A stretch of 9,915 nt of DNA from Clostridium sp. CAG:762 (GCA_000432575.1 HF996794.1:34805-44719), one strand, 5' to 3'. Counted from the first letter of the stretch, positions 1 to 7,776 are shown. The notes: generated by a model not told the origin, from the letters alone. Numbers and translations are program-made.

Positions 1-244
1 CTACACGACTACTTAAAGAAGAAACTTTTAAATCATATAAATTCTCACTTTCAATAATTAAATCTTTTTCTTTAGGATAATCCTTACACGAATTTAAAAG
101 AATCATTTTTAAAATATTTCTAATAGTTACCTCATCTTCTAAAGATTTAGCTCTAAAATTAACTGTTACTTTAATTGTTTTAAATTTATTAGTATTAATA
201 ATATGAAGATTATATGCTCCATAAGAATACTTTTCATAATTCAT
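1..244 (-). CDS. ymfF: YmfF-like M16-family protein (N-terminal part, cut by window edge)
   Basis: The first 81 codons of a gene that runs off the low-coordinate end. It starts at ATG 242-244, preceded by GAGG with a 9-nt spacer. The start resembles the non-catalytic M16 (pitrilysin-like) proteins of the YmfF type: a short beta strand, then KFKTIKVTVNF, then a helix with TIRNILKMIL, then KDYPKEKDL and an ENLYDL motif (family pattern YP...L...LY). The HxxEH zinc motif that active M16 peptidases carry in this region is absent, as expected for YmfF, which is normally paired with a catalytic YmfH. In Bacillus subtilis the ymfF/ymfH genes lie shortly after spoIIIE and have been linked to the maturation of EF-P modification. 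The same order is seen here (spoIIIE/ftsK, unknown, deoD, ymfF). It is 44 bp after deoD and probably co-transcribed. The family call rests on a short N-terminal segment plus synteny. Confidence 0.72.
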   Translation of the reverse strand, partial: MNYEKYSYGAYNLHIINTNKFKTIKVTVNFRAKSLEDEVTIRNILKMILLNSCKDYPKEKDLIIESENLYDLKVSSLSSRV

Positions 245-288
245 ACACTATCGCCTCGCTTCTTTTATTATATGTAAATATATCTTTT

Positions 289-993
289 TTATAATTTTTT
301 TAAAGTTTCTAAAGATAAAATTATCATTTTATCTAATCCTTTCTCTCTATCTTCACTAGATAACTTTTTAGTATCATAGAATAAATCCGTTACTGTTAAT
401 AATGCTGTAGCATCTTTTTTTAATAACTTAGCATTGCAAAAAAGGGCAAATGTTTCCATCTCTACTCCTTGTATATTATATTTATTTGCTAATCTTTGAT
501 AATCAATATTTTCATAGAAAATATCACTTGAATATACTGTTCCTTCTTTAATATTTATATCTATATCTTTTGCTACTTCTTTTATTACATCATTTAGAAA
601 ATTAGAAGAAGCAATAGTATTAAAATGCTTGCCCAGTATTATACCATAATTTGAATTACTATAACTATTATTAACTAAAAAGACATCATTAAGTTGTAAA
701 TTTTCAGTATAACTACCCATACTGCCTATTCTTATTATATATGACACATCATAATTCTTAAATAATTCATAAGAATAAATACCCATACTAGGATTACCCA
801 TACTAGACGGGAAAACGGTTACTAGTTTATTATCATAGTAACCGGTGTAAGCTGTCATTCCCCTCACTTTATTAACTATTTTATAATCCTTCAAATAAGT
901 TTCAGCTATATACTGAGCCCTCTTAGGATCTCCTGGCATAAGAACCAAAGGAGCAATATCTTCTTTTTTAGATTCTATATGTATTGTACTCAT
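289..993 (-). CDS. deoD: DeoD-type purine nucleoside phosphorylase
   Basis: Cytosolic enzyme that phosphorolyses purine (deoxy)ribonucleosides to free base plus (deoxy)ribose-1-phosphate, in purine salvage. The 234-residue product matches the length of hexameric DeoD enzymes. Visible active-site elements are His5, the MPGDPKR phosphate loop (Gly21, Arg25), Arg44 in VRGM, Arg88 and Ser91 in IRIGSMG, the base-stacking Phe159, the ribose-binding VEME (178-180), the catalytic Asp203 in TVTD and Arg216. The loop usually written GMGxPS reads SMGNPS, and TVSD reads TVTD; both look tolerable. A longer frame opens at GTG 997-999, but ATG 991-993 is preferred. It has GGAG 9 nt upstream, whereas the GTG would have only 4 nt, and the ATG puts the conserved His at position 5 as in E. 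coli DeoD. The gene starts 6 nt after the stop of the upstream gene, with its ribosome site inside that gene, so the two are probably translationally coupled. Confidence 0.95.
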   Translation of the reverse strand: MSTIHIESKKEDIAPLVLMPGDPKRAQYIAETYLKDYKIVNKVRGMTAYTGYYDNKLVTVFPSSMGNPSMGIYSYELFKNYDVSYIIRIGSMGSYTENLQLNDVFLVNNSYSNSNYGIILGKHFNTIASSNFLNDVIKEVAKDIDINIKEGTVYSSDIFYENIDYQRLANKYNIQGVEMETFALFCNAKLLKKDATALLTVTDLFYDTKKLSSEDREKGLDKMIILSLETLKKL

Positions 994-999
994 AAACAC

Positions 1000-1908
1000 C
1001 TACTCCACTTCAAAAGAAATATATTTAATATTAGTATAATCATCTTTATTTTTTAACATATGACTAATTTTAATATTATTAATATTTGTCTCATCAAGAC
1101 TATACTCTTTATAATTTTCACTAATTAAAGTATTTGTCTTATCATATAATCTAGTTGTTATTTTATAACTATCTTTTACCTCATCATTTATACCCAAAAA
1201 CTCAGTCTTAAATGATACTTTTAAAATATTATAAACACTATTATGTTCTAATTTAACATCATATATCATATTATTTCCATTTAAAATAGCATAGTTCTCT
1301 TTTGAAACATTTATCAAAGTCCAAGGTGTATATATTATTTCATAAGTTTTAGATAGTTCAATTACCCTATCATTTTTCTGTGGTTCTAATTTATTCTTAA
1401 CATTTATAATTACCTCAACATTATCATTTTCTTCTTTATATGTAATACCATCAACCATCTTATTTGCTATCACATCATTTACAGTACTAATAAATTCACC
1501 CTCTTGATAACCATTTTTCCTACCTAATGCATCTACAAAAATTTGTAATACATAAATGGTTTGTTCTTTATCAAAGCTAGCATCACTTTTTAAAGTAAAC
1601 ATATTATTTTTATAAGGTATTTCTATTTTATTTTTATCTATCTTAATAGTTATAGCATTTTCCGTATTAGTAGATGTTACTGTTTTCCCTTCAAAATAAT
1701 GCTTTGTTATATTAGAATTAACTATTTTTTGAGTAATGATTTGTAAATCTTTTACATTAAATGTTTCACTTACTTGATTATCTTTCTTTATATCCTTATC
1801 AGTATCATCAATATTATAGAAAAATTTTACATAAATCACAAAAATAAACGAAGCAATCGCTAATACCAAAACAATCCCTAAAATTACATTTAAAATTTTC
1901 TTTTTCAT
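1000..1908 (-). CDS. Unrecognised membrane-anchored extracytoplasmic protein
   Basis: I do not recognise a family. The 302-residue product has a basic start (MKKK), one hydrophobic segment at about residues 5-28 and no lipobox cysteine. This looks like an N-terminal signal anchor with a large domain outside the membrane. That domain is rich in Lys, Asn, Asp, Ile and Thr, with alternating beta-strand-like stretches and no cysteine or metal motif that I can see. An in-frame ATG at 1930-1932 would add 8 residues and overlap the ftsK stop. ATG 1906-1908 is preferred because AAAGGAGA sits about 5 nt upstream; it leaves a 10-nt gap after ftsK. It lies between ftsK and deoD on the same strand, so it is probably expressed from the ftsK promoter. 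Its position suggests an envelope role, but that is inference only. Confidence 0.85.
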   Translation of the reverse strand: MKKKILNVILGIVLVLAIASFIFVIYVKFFYNIDDTDKDIKKDNQVSETFNVKDLQIITQKIVNSNITKHYFEGKTVTSTNTENAITIKIDKNKIEIPYKNNMFTLKSDASFDKEQTIYVLQIFVDALGRKNGYQEGEFISTVNDVIANKMVDGITYKEENDNVEVIINVKNKLEPQKNDRVIELSKTYEIIYTPWTLINVSKENYAILNGNNMIYDVKLEHNSVYNILKVSFKTEFLGINDEVKDSYKITTRLYDKTNTLISENYKEYSLDETNINNIKISHMLKNKDDYTNIKYISFEVE

Positions 1909-1918
1909 ATTTTCTCCT

Positions 1919-4087
1919 TTATTGTTGGTCATCTAATTTAACCAAAACTTCCCTTGGTTTAGACCCATTCTGTGGTCCAATTATGCCTCGTTCTTCCAGT
2001 AAATCAATAATTCTCGCGGCTCGATTATATCCTAAACGATATTTTCTTTGAATTAATGAAGCACTTATTTTACCCGTCCTAACTGCAAAAGAAGCAATTT
2101 CTGTATAAAGTGGATCATCATATTCCTCCTCAGATTGATAATCATCACTAGCAGATGTTGTCTTTGGTTCTTCTGTTAAAGAATTATCATATTCAGCTCC
2201 CTGCTCATTAGTAACAAAATCAACAATAGCTTGCAATTCTTCTTCGGACACATATGCCCCTTGAATACGAATTGGAGTGTTTTCTCCCATCGGTTTAAAG
2301 AGCATATCTCCCTTCCCTAATAACTTTTCAGCACCAGTCATATCAAGTATAGTTCTTGAATCAATACTACTACTAACTGCAAAAGATATACGTGATGGAA
2401 TATTAGCCTTAACAACACCTGTAATAACATCAGTAGAAGGTCTTTGTGTAGCAACGATTAAATGAATACCAGCCGCACGTGCCATTTGAGTAATTCTAAG
2501 AATTGAATCTTCCACTTCTTTCGCGGCGACAAGCATTAAATCAGCCAACTCGTCAATAATAACAACTATATATGGCAATTTTTGATAATCCGAATTTTTT
2601 TCGCAAAACTTATTATACATTTCAATATTTTTATTATGTGTTTTTTCTAAAATACCATACCTTCTTTCCATCTCAGCTACAATGTTTCTCAAAGCAATTG
2701 AAGCTTTCTTAGGATCAGTTACCACAGGACAAAGTAAATGTGGTATTCCATTGTACATTCCAAGTTCAACCTTTTTAGGATCAACCATAACCAATTTAAC
2801 TTGATCAGGTCTTGCTCTCATTAAAATCGATGCAATAATACAATTCATACATACAGATTTACCACTACCAGTCGAACCAGCAATAAGTAAATGTGGAGTA
2901 GCATTAATTTCAGCATATTTTATTTTAGCCATGATATCTTTCCCCAAAGCCACTGTTAACAAAGTCTTTTCATTTATCTCAGGCAAATAAGAAATAACTT
3001 CCTTAAATGATACGGGAGCATTTACCTTGTTTGGAATTTCAACACCAATAGTATTTTTCCCTGGTATTGGAGCCTGTATCCTTATTTCCTTAGCCGATAA
3101 AGCAAGTGCTATCTCCCTTTGAACAGACAATAATTTACTAACTTTAGTACCAGCCTTAATCTCTAATTCATATTGAGTAACCGTAGGGCCAATATTACAT
3201 TTAACTATACTAGCAACAATTTCAAAATCATTTAATACTTTAGCAAGCAATTCCATACTAGCTTTTGCATTTTTAACATTTTCAGTATTATTAATATTCT
3301 TAACATCCTTAAGCAATGATAAAGGCGGTAAACGATAATTTTTATTAACACCAGAATTAGTAGAAGGTATTATCTCTTCCTTCACAGGAGTATCATTACT
3401 TGCCTCAGGAAGAGGCTTTATATGAGTAAGTTCATTAATTGAAGAAACCACAATTTTATCATCAACTTCCTCTTCTTCACCAGCATCACTATCCTTGTTT
3501 TTCTTATCTTTTTTAGTAAATAGTTTTTTTAACCCACTTTTAATCTTGACAAATGTATCATATATACTAACATTTAAAAATAAGATAAAACCTAATACTA
3601 CTAAGCCTCCAACAACTATTTTAGTACCTTCAATACTAAACAAACTAACAAAAGCAAATGACAATAAAGCTCCTAAAATACCTCCTCCTGTATTACTAAT
3701 AGCATCAACATTTTTAAAAGTAAGTAAAACATTGTCAATTGTTTCTTTAAAAATAGTTACTCCTTTTAAATCATTCGTAGTTACATAATCTATATGTAAA
3801 AATATCAAAAGAGCCAAAATAAAAGTATATAACCCCAATAATTTAGAACTAAAATAATCAGGAGCCTCTCTTTTTACTATCAAATATAATCCTAATAATA
3901 AAAGCATTATAAGCAAAACAGGATATATAGTTCCTACTAAAAAAACCGCAAAACTACTAATAAATCTACCCACTGGACCATAACGACATATTCCAATAAT
4001 AGAAATTAATATTAAAATAATACCAGTTACTTCGTTATTATAGGCAAACTTTTTTTCTGTATCTTTTTTTTGCTTATTCTTTGGCAT
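1919..4087 (-). CDS. ftsK: FtsK/SpoIIIE-family DNA translocase
   Basis: Septal, membrane-anchored ATP-driven pump that moves double-stranded DNA through the closing division septum. The 722-residue product has the full family layout. There are several membrane segments in roughly residues 22-175. A short charged linker follows (about 190-250, Lys-rich then acidic). An alpha/beta motor comes next, with Walker A GSTGSGKS at 404-411, Walker B IIDELAD around 510-516 and the MARAAGIHLIVATQRPS block at 536-551. The C-terminal winged-helix gamma domain (about 657-715, SLIQRKYRLGYNRAARIIDLLE) recognises the orienting DNA repeats. The linker is short, more like SpoIIIE/SftA-size proteins than E. coli FtsK. 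Whether it serves vegetative division or sporulation cannot be told here. ATG 4085-4087 has GAGG 10 nt upstream and a strong promoter just before it, so it probably heads the unit ftsK - unknown - deoD - ymfF. There are no Trp codons. Confidence 0.97.
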   Translation of the reverse strand: MPKNKQKKDTEKKFAYNNEVTGIILILISIIGICRYGPVGRFISSFAVFLVGTIYPVLLIMLLLLGLYLIVKREAPDYFSSKLLGLYTFILALLIFLHIDYVTTNDLKGVTIFKETIDNVLLTFKNVDAISNTGGGILGALLSFAFVSLFSIEGTKIVVGGLVVLGFILFLNVSIYDTFVKIKSGLKKLFTKKDKKNKDSDAGEEEEVDDKIVVSSINELTHIKPLPEASNDTPVKEEIIPSTNSGVNKNYRLPPLSLLKDVKNINNTENVKNAKASMELLAKVLNDFEIVASIVKCNIGPTVTQYELEIKAGTKVSKLLSVQREIALALSAKEIRIQAPIPGKNTIGVEIPNKVNAPVSFKEVISYLPEINEKTLLTVALGKDIMAKIKYAEINATPHLLIAGSTGSGKSVCMNCIIASILMRARPDQVKLVMVDPKKVELGMYNGIPHLLCPVVTDPKKASIALRNIVAEMERRYGILEKTHNKNIEMYNKFCEKNSDYQKLPYIVVIIDELADLMLVAAKEVEDSILRITQMARAAGIHLIVATQRPSTDVITGVVKANIPSRISFAVSSSIDSRTILDMTGAEKLLGKGDMLFKPMGENTPIRIQGAYVSEEELQAIVDFVTNEQGAEYDNSLTEEPKTTSASDDYQSEEEYDDPLYTEIASFAVRTGKISASLIQRKYRLGYNRAARIIDLLEERGIIGPQNGSKPREVLVKLDDQQ

Positions 4088-4116
4088 ATTATCACATCCT
4101 CACATCTTATAATAAG

Positions 4117-4145
4117 ATTATATCATTAATTCACTTAAAACTCAA
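4117..4145 (-). promoter_or_regulatory. Extended -10 promoter for the ftsK unit
   Basis: Read on the minus strand, TTGAGT (4145-4140) is followed by a 17-nt spacer and a perfect TATAAT (4122-4117). TGA stands directly before the -10, giving the extended form TGnTATAAT. Transcription should start near 4110, leaving a leader of about 22 nt that contains the GAGG ribosome site at 4101-4098. It lies downstream of the terminator of the previous unit, so ftsK appears to start a new transcript. No experimental support; in A+T-rich DNA such matches can arise by chance, but spacing, extended -10 and position all agree. Confidence 0.7.
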
Positions 4146-4180
4146 AACATTTACACTATTTTTACATTATATTTTTTTTG

Positions 4181-4194
4181 CTACACTGTTGTAG
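4181..4194. repeat. Short inverted repeat upstream of ftsK promoter
   Basis: CTACA and TGTAG arms of 5 bp enclose a 4-nt loop. A run of eight T lies just before it on the plus strand (A run after it on the minus strand), which is the wrong arrangement for a terminator in either direction. It lies about 35 bp upstream of the ftsK -35 box, so an operator role is possible. The 4-nt centre does not fit the TACAnnTGTA pattern of BlaI/CopY-type sites. It may be chance. Confidence 0.25.
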
Positions 4195-4259
4195 TTCAAA
4201 AGACTATCTTTATACCAAATTATTCTTAAAAATTAAAACGACATAGTAAACTAAACACC

Positions 4260-4287
4260 AAAAAAAGTGGCTTACATCTAGCCACTT
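4260..4287 (-). terminator. Rho-independent terminator after yihY unit
   Basis: On the minus strand AAGTGGCT (4287-4280), a 7-nt loop and AGCCACTT (4272-4265) form a perfect 8-bp stem. The last bases run into an unbroken T run at 4266-4260. The G/C pairs stand out in this A+T-rich sequence. It lies about 95 nt past the yihY stop codon and upstream of the ftsK promoter, so it closes the 7750-4382 gene group. On the plus strand no T run follows the stem, so it should act in one direction only. Confidence 0.88.
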
Positions 4288-4324
4288 ACCTAATTAATAG
4301 GCTCTTCTTAATTAAAAGGAGATT

Positions 4325-4385
4325 ATAGTATTACTTATTAATAGTTCTATGAATATATGAATACATTTTTTTAAAGTAATACTAT
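4325..4385. repeat. 12-bp perfect inverted repeat straddling the yihY stop codon
   Basis: ATAGTATTACTT at 4325-4336 is matched exactly by AAGTAATACTAT at 4374-4385, with 37 nt between. The right arm contains the yihY TAG (4384-4382). The arms are A/T-rich and no T run follows directly on the minus strand, so it is not a typical terminator. It could fold in the 3' end of the transcript as a stabiliser ahead of the real terminator at 4260-4287. It could also be a remnant of a mobile-element end, though no target duplication or transposase is seen. Confidence 0.5.
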
Positions 4386-5221
4386 TTAATGTATTCACTC
4401 TTATTATTATCCTTTTCATTTTTATTATACTTAGTTGAATTAATTGCCATACCAAGAACAAATATATAACATAACAAATAAACCCAAATCATCAAAATAA
4501 TTAAACTTGATAAATTACCATATAAAATATCATATCTAGCAAAATGTTTTAAATAATATGTAAATATCGCAGTAACTAAAACCCAAAGAAATGTTGTCGT
4601 CATTGCCCCATACGATGTAGTACTACTCTTTATACTCTTAGAAGGACTTATCGTATAAATAAGTTTAATATTAAAATATATTATTAAAAATGTCATTGGC
4701 CATTTTATACCATTATAAAGAATCGTAATATCCTGAATAAATGTATCTAAACCATCTATATTACTTAATAAATTAAGTATTTGATTACCAAAAAGTGGTA
4801 CAACAAGTAAGAAAATAAATAACAGTATAATTATAAAAAGTATAATTATTGACTTAATTCTATCTTTCATTTCCTCAGCATTCTCTATCTTATATAAAGC
4901 GTTTGATGCCTTTATCATTGCATAAGTTCCATTTGAAGAAATGATTAAAGCTAAAACTATAAATAAGCCAACACTTTCATCAAAACCTTTACCAGATATA
5001 GCATCAATAACTATTTTTGCCACGCCATCAGGTATTACTTTATTTATAAGTTCAATTACTAAATCAATCGATATAGAGAACAAAGAAGCTACATAAACTA
5101 TTATAGTAATTATTGGAATAAGAGCTAAAACAATATAATAAGCCAAATTCCCAGGTAAAATATTCATTTCAGGTCTCTTAACAGCATCAATAATATCATA
5201 AAAATATCTTTTTGCTTTCAT
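4382..5221 (-). CDS. YihY/BrkB-family inner membrane protein
   Basis: A 279-residue polytopic membrane protein of the YihY/virulence factor BrkB family. The biochemical role of this family is not settled; despite old naming it is not RNase BN. Six membrane segments can be placed at about residues 25-50, 84-101, 123-147, 172-191, 204-224 and 233-260. Family hallmarks are the NLAYYIVLALIPIITII start of the first segment, the SSNGTYAMIKASNALY stretch after the second, and the YGNLSSLIILMIWVYLL stretch in the last segment ending in LGMAINS. The C-terminal tail is short, charged and presumably cytoplasmic. It starts at ATG 5219-5221, 12 nt after the stop of the receptor gene. The ribosome site is poor (GGGTG about 6 nt upstream), which suggests translation partly by coupling. 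It is the last gene before the terminator. Confidence 0.92.
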   Translation of the reverse strand: MKAKRYFYDIIDAVKRPEMNILPGNLAYYIVLALIPIITIIVYVASLFSISIDLVIELINKVIPDGVAKIVIDAISGKGFDESVGLFIVLALIISSNGTYAMIKASNALYKIENAEEMKDRIKSIIILFIIILLFIFLLVVPLFGNQILNLLSNIDGLDTFIQDITILYNGIKWPMTFLIIYFNIKLIYTISPSKSIKSSTTSYGAMTTTFLWVLVTAIFTYYLKHFARYDILYGNLSSLIILMIWVYLLCYIFVLGMAINSTKYNKNEKDNNKSEYIK

Positions 5222-5233
5222 AAATTACACCCA

Positions 5234-7276
5234 CTACTGCTTCTCTTTAACATCACGCATTTCAATAGTAGCTTCATTAATAGCATCATCTATCGTTTTT
5301 ATATCATCGGTTATCATACTATATCCTATTGCTGCTCCAAAACCATATGGCAATTCCTTTAACTCTTTATGTATTTTTCTTGTATAAGAAATTATTTGTT
5401 TTTCATCATAACCAACCATATATATCAAAAATTCGTTTCCATCAGTTCTAATAATATCTGTATTTTCTAATTGATTAATAATTAAAATACTCGCTGCTTT
5501 TTTAATAACATTATCTCCTTCTTCATGCCCATGATTATCATTAATATACTTAATATTGTTCAAATCAATAATAATTATTGCCTGAGGATAAATAACATTC
5601 TCATCCCATTTATTAATATTATAATTTAAATAATTTCGATTCTTTAAACTAGTCATCATATCAATAAATTTAAGTTTTTCCTCTTTTTTAATAGTATTTA
5701 CCTTTTTTCTTTTCTTAATACTTGTAATAATTACAATTATAATAAGAGCTACAATTACTAAAACCCCAAATAAATATTTTAATACTTTATTCAAAATACT
5801 TGGATCTTTAATATCAAAACTTGAATTATAATTATATCTAATAGTATTATAGTTAACACTAGATACATAGTACGAAAACAATTTAGCCACAGTATCATTA
5901 TTAGAATATTTCCTAACAATAAAATTATAATTATTTTTCAATGTACCTGTATATATAAGATTATAATTACTTAATTTTTTATTATGATAATAATTATAAG
6001 TATCATAATCAATAACTATAATCGAATCATTATCAATATGAGTTAACAAATCATTAATATTATTATATCCTTTAGCATTAGCCCCAATAGACATTAAATA
6101 ATCAAATATTAGACTATTATTTATTGCCACAACCTCTTTATCCTTTAAAGTCTTAGGGGTAGTAACTACCAAGTCTTTCTTAGATAAAATAACATACTTT
6201 GCAGAGAAAGGAGCTACAGTCTTAATAACATCAATAGAAACATTGTCCATATTATAATTAGCAAAAGCAAAATCAACACGTGCCCCAATAATATCATTCC
6301 TTAAATCTTCGATACTATTATATTCAACAAAACGAAAATCAACATCAACTAACTTTGAAAATTCTTTAATATAATTAGATAATGTCCCTATAAATTGATT
6401 ATTATTAACAGCTTCATATGGCATATTTTTTACAAAACCATATACATATTTATTACTATTATAACTTGCTTTTTCTTGATCAGAAATATTTTTACTTGAG
6501 AAAAATAAATCAATAAAAGCCTTATTCTTAGAATCATTTAAATACTCTTTTTGAAATTGCTTTAAATACTTTTGCATAATAGTTAATAAGTGCTCATTAT
6601 TATTTACTTCTAATACATATTTTTTACTTAATTCATCAAAATGGTAAATAATATTAAGATCATTTTCTAATATATAATTTAAATATAAGTTTTGTGGTAC
6701 AACTATATATGATACACTCTCCAATTTAATAGCCTCAAACAATGAATCAACAGTATCAAATGTTAAATAACTAATGTTTTGACCGTCTGATAAATAATAA
6801 TTAACATCACCTATATCACTAGATAATACACCAATAGTAATATCTTTTATATCGCTTACCGTTTCAAAAACTGGCATTTCTGCAGATGCAATAACATAAT
6901 TATCTTGATAAAGTAAAATCTGCTTATCTGTTAATGCATCTTTATTATTTAATACTTTAAATGATGTCTGTGTACTAGATACATTACTAGCATCAGCAAA
7001 ATACGGTATCTTATTGAATTCCACTTCATAATCCTTAGTAAATCTCTCTAAAATATCAAAAACAATACCCTTACCATTTTGCCCATATATTGGAACATCA
7101 TTAAATAAAGCTATATCCACCACCTTATCCTTATAATCATTAATCCACTTTTTTTCTAAAATCGAAAAACTAGAATCATCCTTAGTATAATTTAAAATGA
7201 ATATTAGTATTGAAATAAATAAAATGATACCAATAATTGAAAAAGTTATTATCTTGTTAATTTTTTTATTCTTCAT
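5234..7276 (-). CDS. Membrane receptor with tandem substrate-binding-like domains and degenerate GGDEF domain
   Basis: A 680-residue signalling protein. Domains in order: membrane segment (about 9-30); two extracytoplasmic regions resembling bacterial solute-binding proteins of the SBP family 3 type (about 50-260 and 275-475, the second with GFVKNMPYEAV at its start and TLKDKEVVAINNS in its hinge region); a second membrane segment (about 499-520); a short basic linker; and a C-terminal GGDEF-type domain (about 530-680). The GGDEF fold is clear: DMMTSLKNRNYL helix, metal Asp571 in IIIIDLNN, INDNHGHEEGD (578-588) for guanine contact and GAAIGYSM near the end. The signature loop reads DGNEF (612-616) instead of GGDEF, and the RxxD inhibitory site is missing (LENT). 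It is therefore a ligand sensor whose cyclase activity is doubtful. ATG 7274-7276 lies 12 nt after the upstream stop. The solute-binding assignment is from pattern only; the ligand is unknown. Confidence 0.88.
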   Translation of the reverse strand: MKNKKINKIITFSIIGIILFISILIFILNYTKDDSSFSILEKKWINDYKDKVVDIALFNDVPIYGQNGKGIVFDILERFTKDYEVEFNKIPYFADASNVSSTQTSFKVLNNKDALTDKQILLYQDNYVIASAEMPVFETVSDIKDITIGVLSSDIGDVNYYLSDGQNISYLTFDTVDSLFEAIKLESVSYIVVPQNLYLNYILENDLNIIYHFDELSKKYVLEVNNNEHLLTIMQKYLKQFQKEYLNDSKNKAFIDLFFSSKNISDQEKASYNSNKYVYGFVKNMPYEAVNNNQFIGTLSNYIKEFSKLVDVDFRFVEYNSIEDLRNDIIGARVDFAFANYNMDNVSIDVIKTVAPFSAKYVILSKKDLVVTTPKTLKDKEVVAINNSLIFDYLMSIGANAKGYNNINDLLTHIDNDSIIVIDYDTYNYYHNKKLSNYNLIYTGTLKNNYNFIVRKYSNNDTVAKLFSYYVSSVNYNTIRYNYNSSFDIKDPSILNKVLKYLFGVLVIVALIIIVIITSIKKRKKVNTIKKEEKLKFIDMMTSLKNRNYLNYNINKWDENVIYPQAIIIIDLNNIKYINDNHGHEEGDNVIKKAASILIINQLENTDIIRTDGNEFLIYMVGYDEKQIISYTRKIHKELKELPYGFGAAIGYSMITDDIKTIDDAINEATIEMRDVKEKQ

Positions 7277-7288
7277 ACTTCACCATTC

Positions 7289-7750
7289 CTATCTATTCCT
7301 TAACCATGCTATTGTCGCATTTTTAGGATGCTTATTACCCATTGTAGGATAATTCTCACTATCAGTAACTTTACTTTGAGTTAAGAAATAACTAAAATCA
7401 TAAAACTTCTTTTGTTCTTCCGTAAATTCAGTTAATGTCTTTGTAGCAATTTCTCTAGCCTGATCCACAGAAACATCTTCTTTATAATCAATAGTAAAAT
7501 AAACAATTTTTCCTTGAAGACGAACAGTTACAGTCTCTACTTTTCCACTGTCAAGTAATTCTTTTTTTACCTTATCTAATACATCATCCTTAATAGGAAC
7601 TTTTTCAATACCTTCTAATCTATTACCATATACATCACCATTTGACGTAAAATACATTTTTCTAAAACCAATAAAAGTAAATACCAAAAATACTATTGAT
7701 AAAATTCCAATTATTACTAAAATATAATGTTCCTTAATAAATTTTTTCAC
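7289..7750 (-). CDS. Small signal-anchored protein of unknown function
   Basis: I do not recognise a named family. The 153-residue product has a short basic N-terminus, one membrane segment (about residues 9-30) and a domain outside the membrane. The middle (about 55-110) alternates helix, strand (VETVTVRL), turn, strand (KIVYFTIDY) and helix (SVDQAREIATKTLTEF). This is loosely like a BON or Asp23-type alpha/beta fold, an impression from pattern only. The start codon is GTG (7748-7750), supported by GAGG 7 nt upstream; the next Met is past the membrane segment. It is the first gene of the unit that continues with the receptor and YihY. A good promoter lies directly upstream and its stop is 12 nt from the receptor start. 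It may be an accessory to the receptor or a separate envelope protein. Confidence 0.85.
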   Translation of the reverse strand: MKKFIKEHYILVIIGILSIVFLVFTFIGFRKMYFTSNGDVYGNRLEGIEKVPIKDDVLDKVKKELLDSGKVETVTVRLQGKIVYFTIDYKEDVSVDQAREIATKTLTEFTEEQKKFYDFSYFLTQSKVTDSENYPTMGNKHPKNATIAWLRNR

Positions 7751-7776
7751 TTAGCTACCTCACATTCTTTTAACTA

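Noticed and set aside
267..272. TATAAT on the minus strand in the deoD-ymfF gap
   Set aside because: No acceptable -35 box at 16-18 nt and no extended -10; such hexamers are common in this A/T-rich sequence. ymfF is more simply read from the ftsK transcript.
715..806. Three copies of CCCATACT within deoD
   Set aside because: They encode the SMG tripeptides of the phosphate and purine loops (SSMGNPSMG and GSMGS), so protein sequence and codon use explain them.
1930..1932. ATG as the start of the protein after ftsK
   Set aside because: It would overlap the ftsK end and lacks a good ribosome site; ATG 1906-1908 has AAAGGAGA at the right distance.
2277..2465. Plus-strand open frame of 62 codons
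   Set aside because: It lies antisense inside the conserved motor region of ftsK, has no ribosome site and no family resemblance; a shadow frame.
3495..3788. Plus-strand open frame of 97 codons
   Set aside because: It is antisense to the membrane-spanning part of ftsK; its hydrophobic composition mirrors the A/T-rich coding strand.
4181..4194. Possible BlaI/CopY-type operator (TACA..TGTA)
   Set aside because: The half-sites are 4 nt apart, not 2, and no matching repressor or target gene lies nearby.
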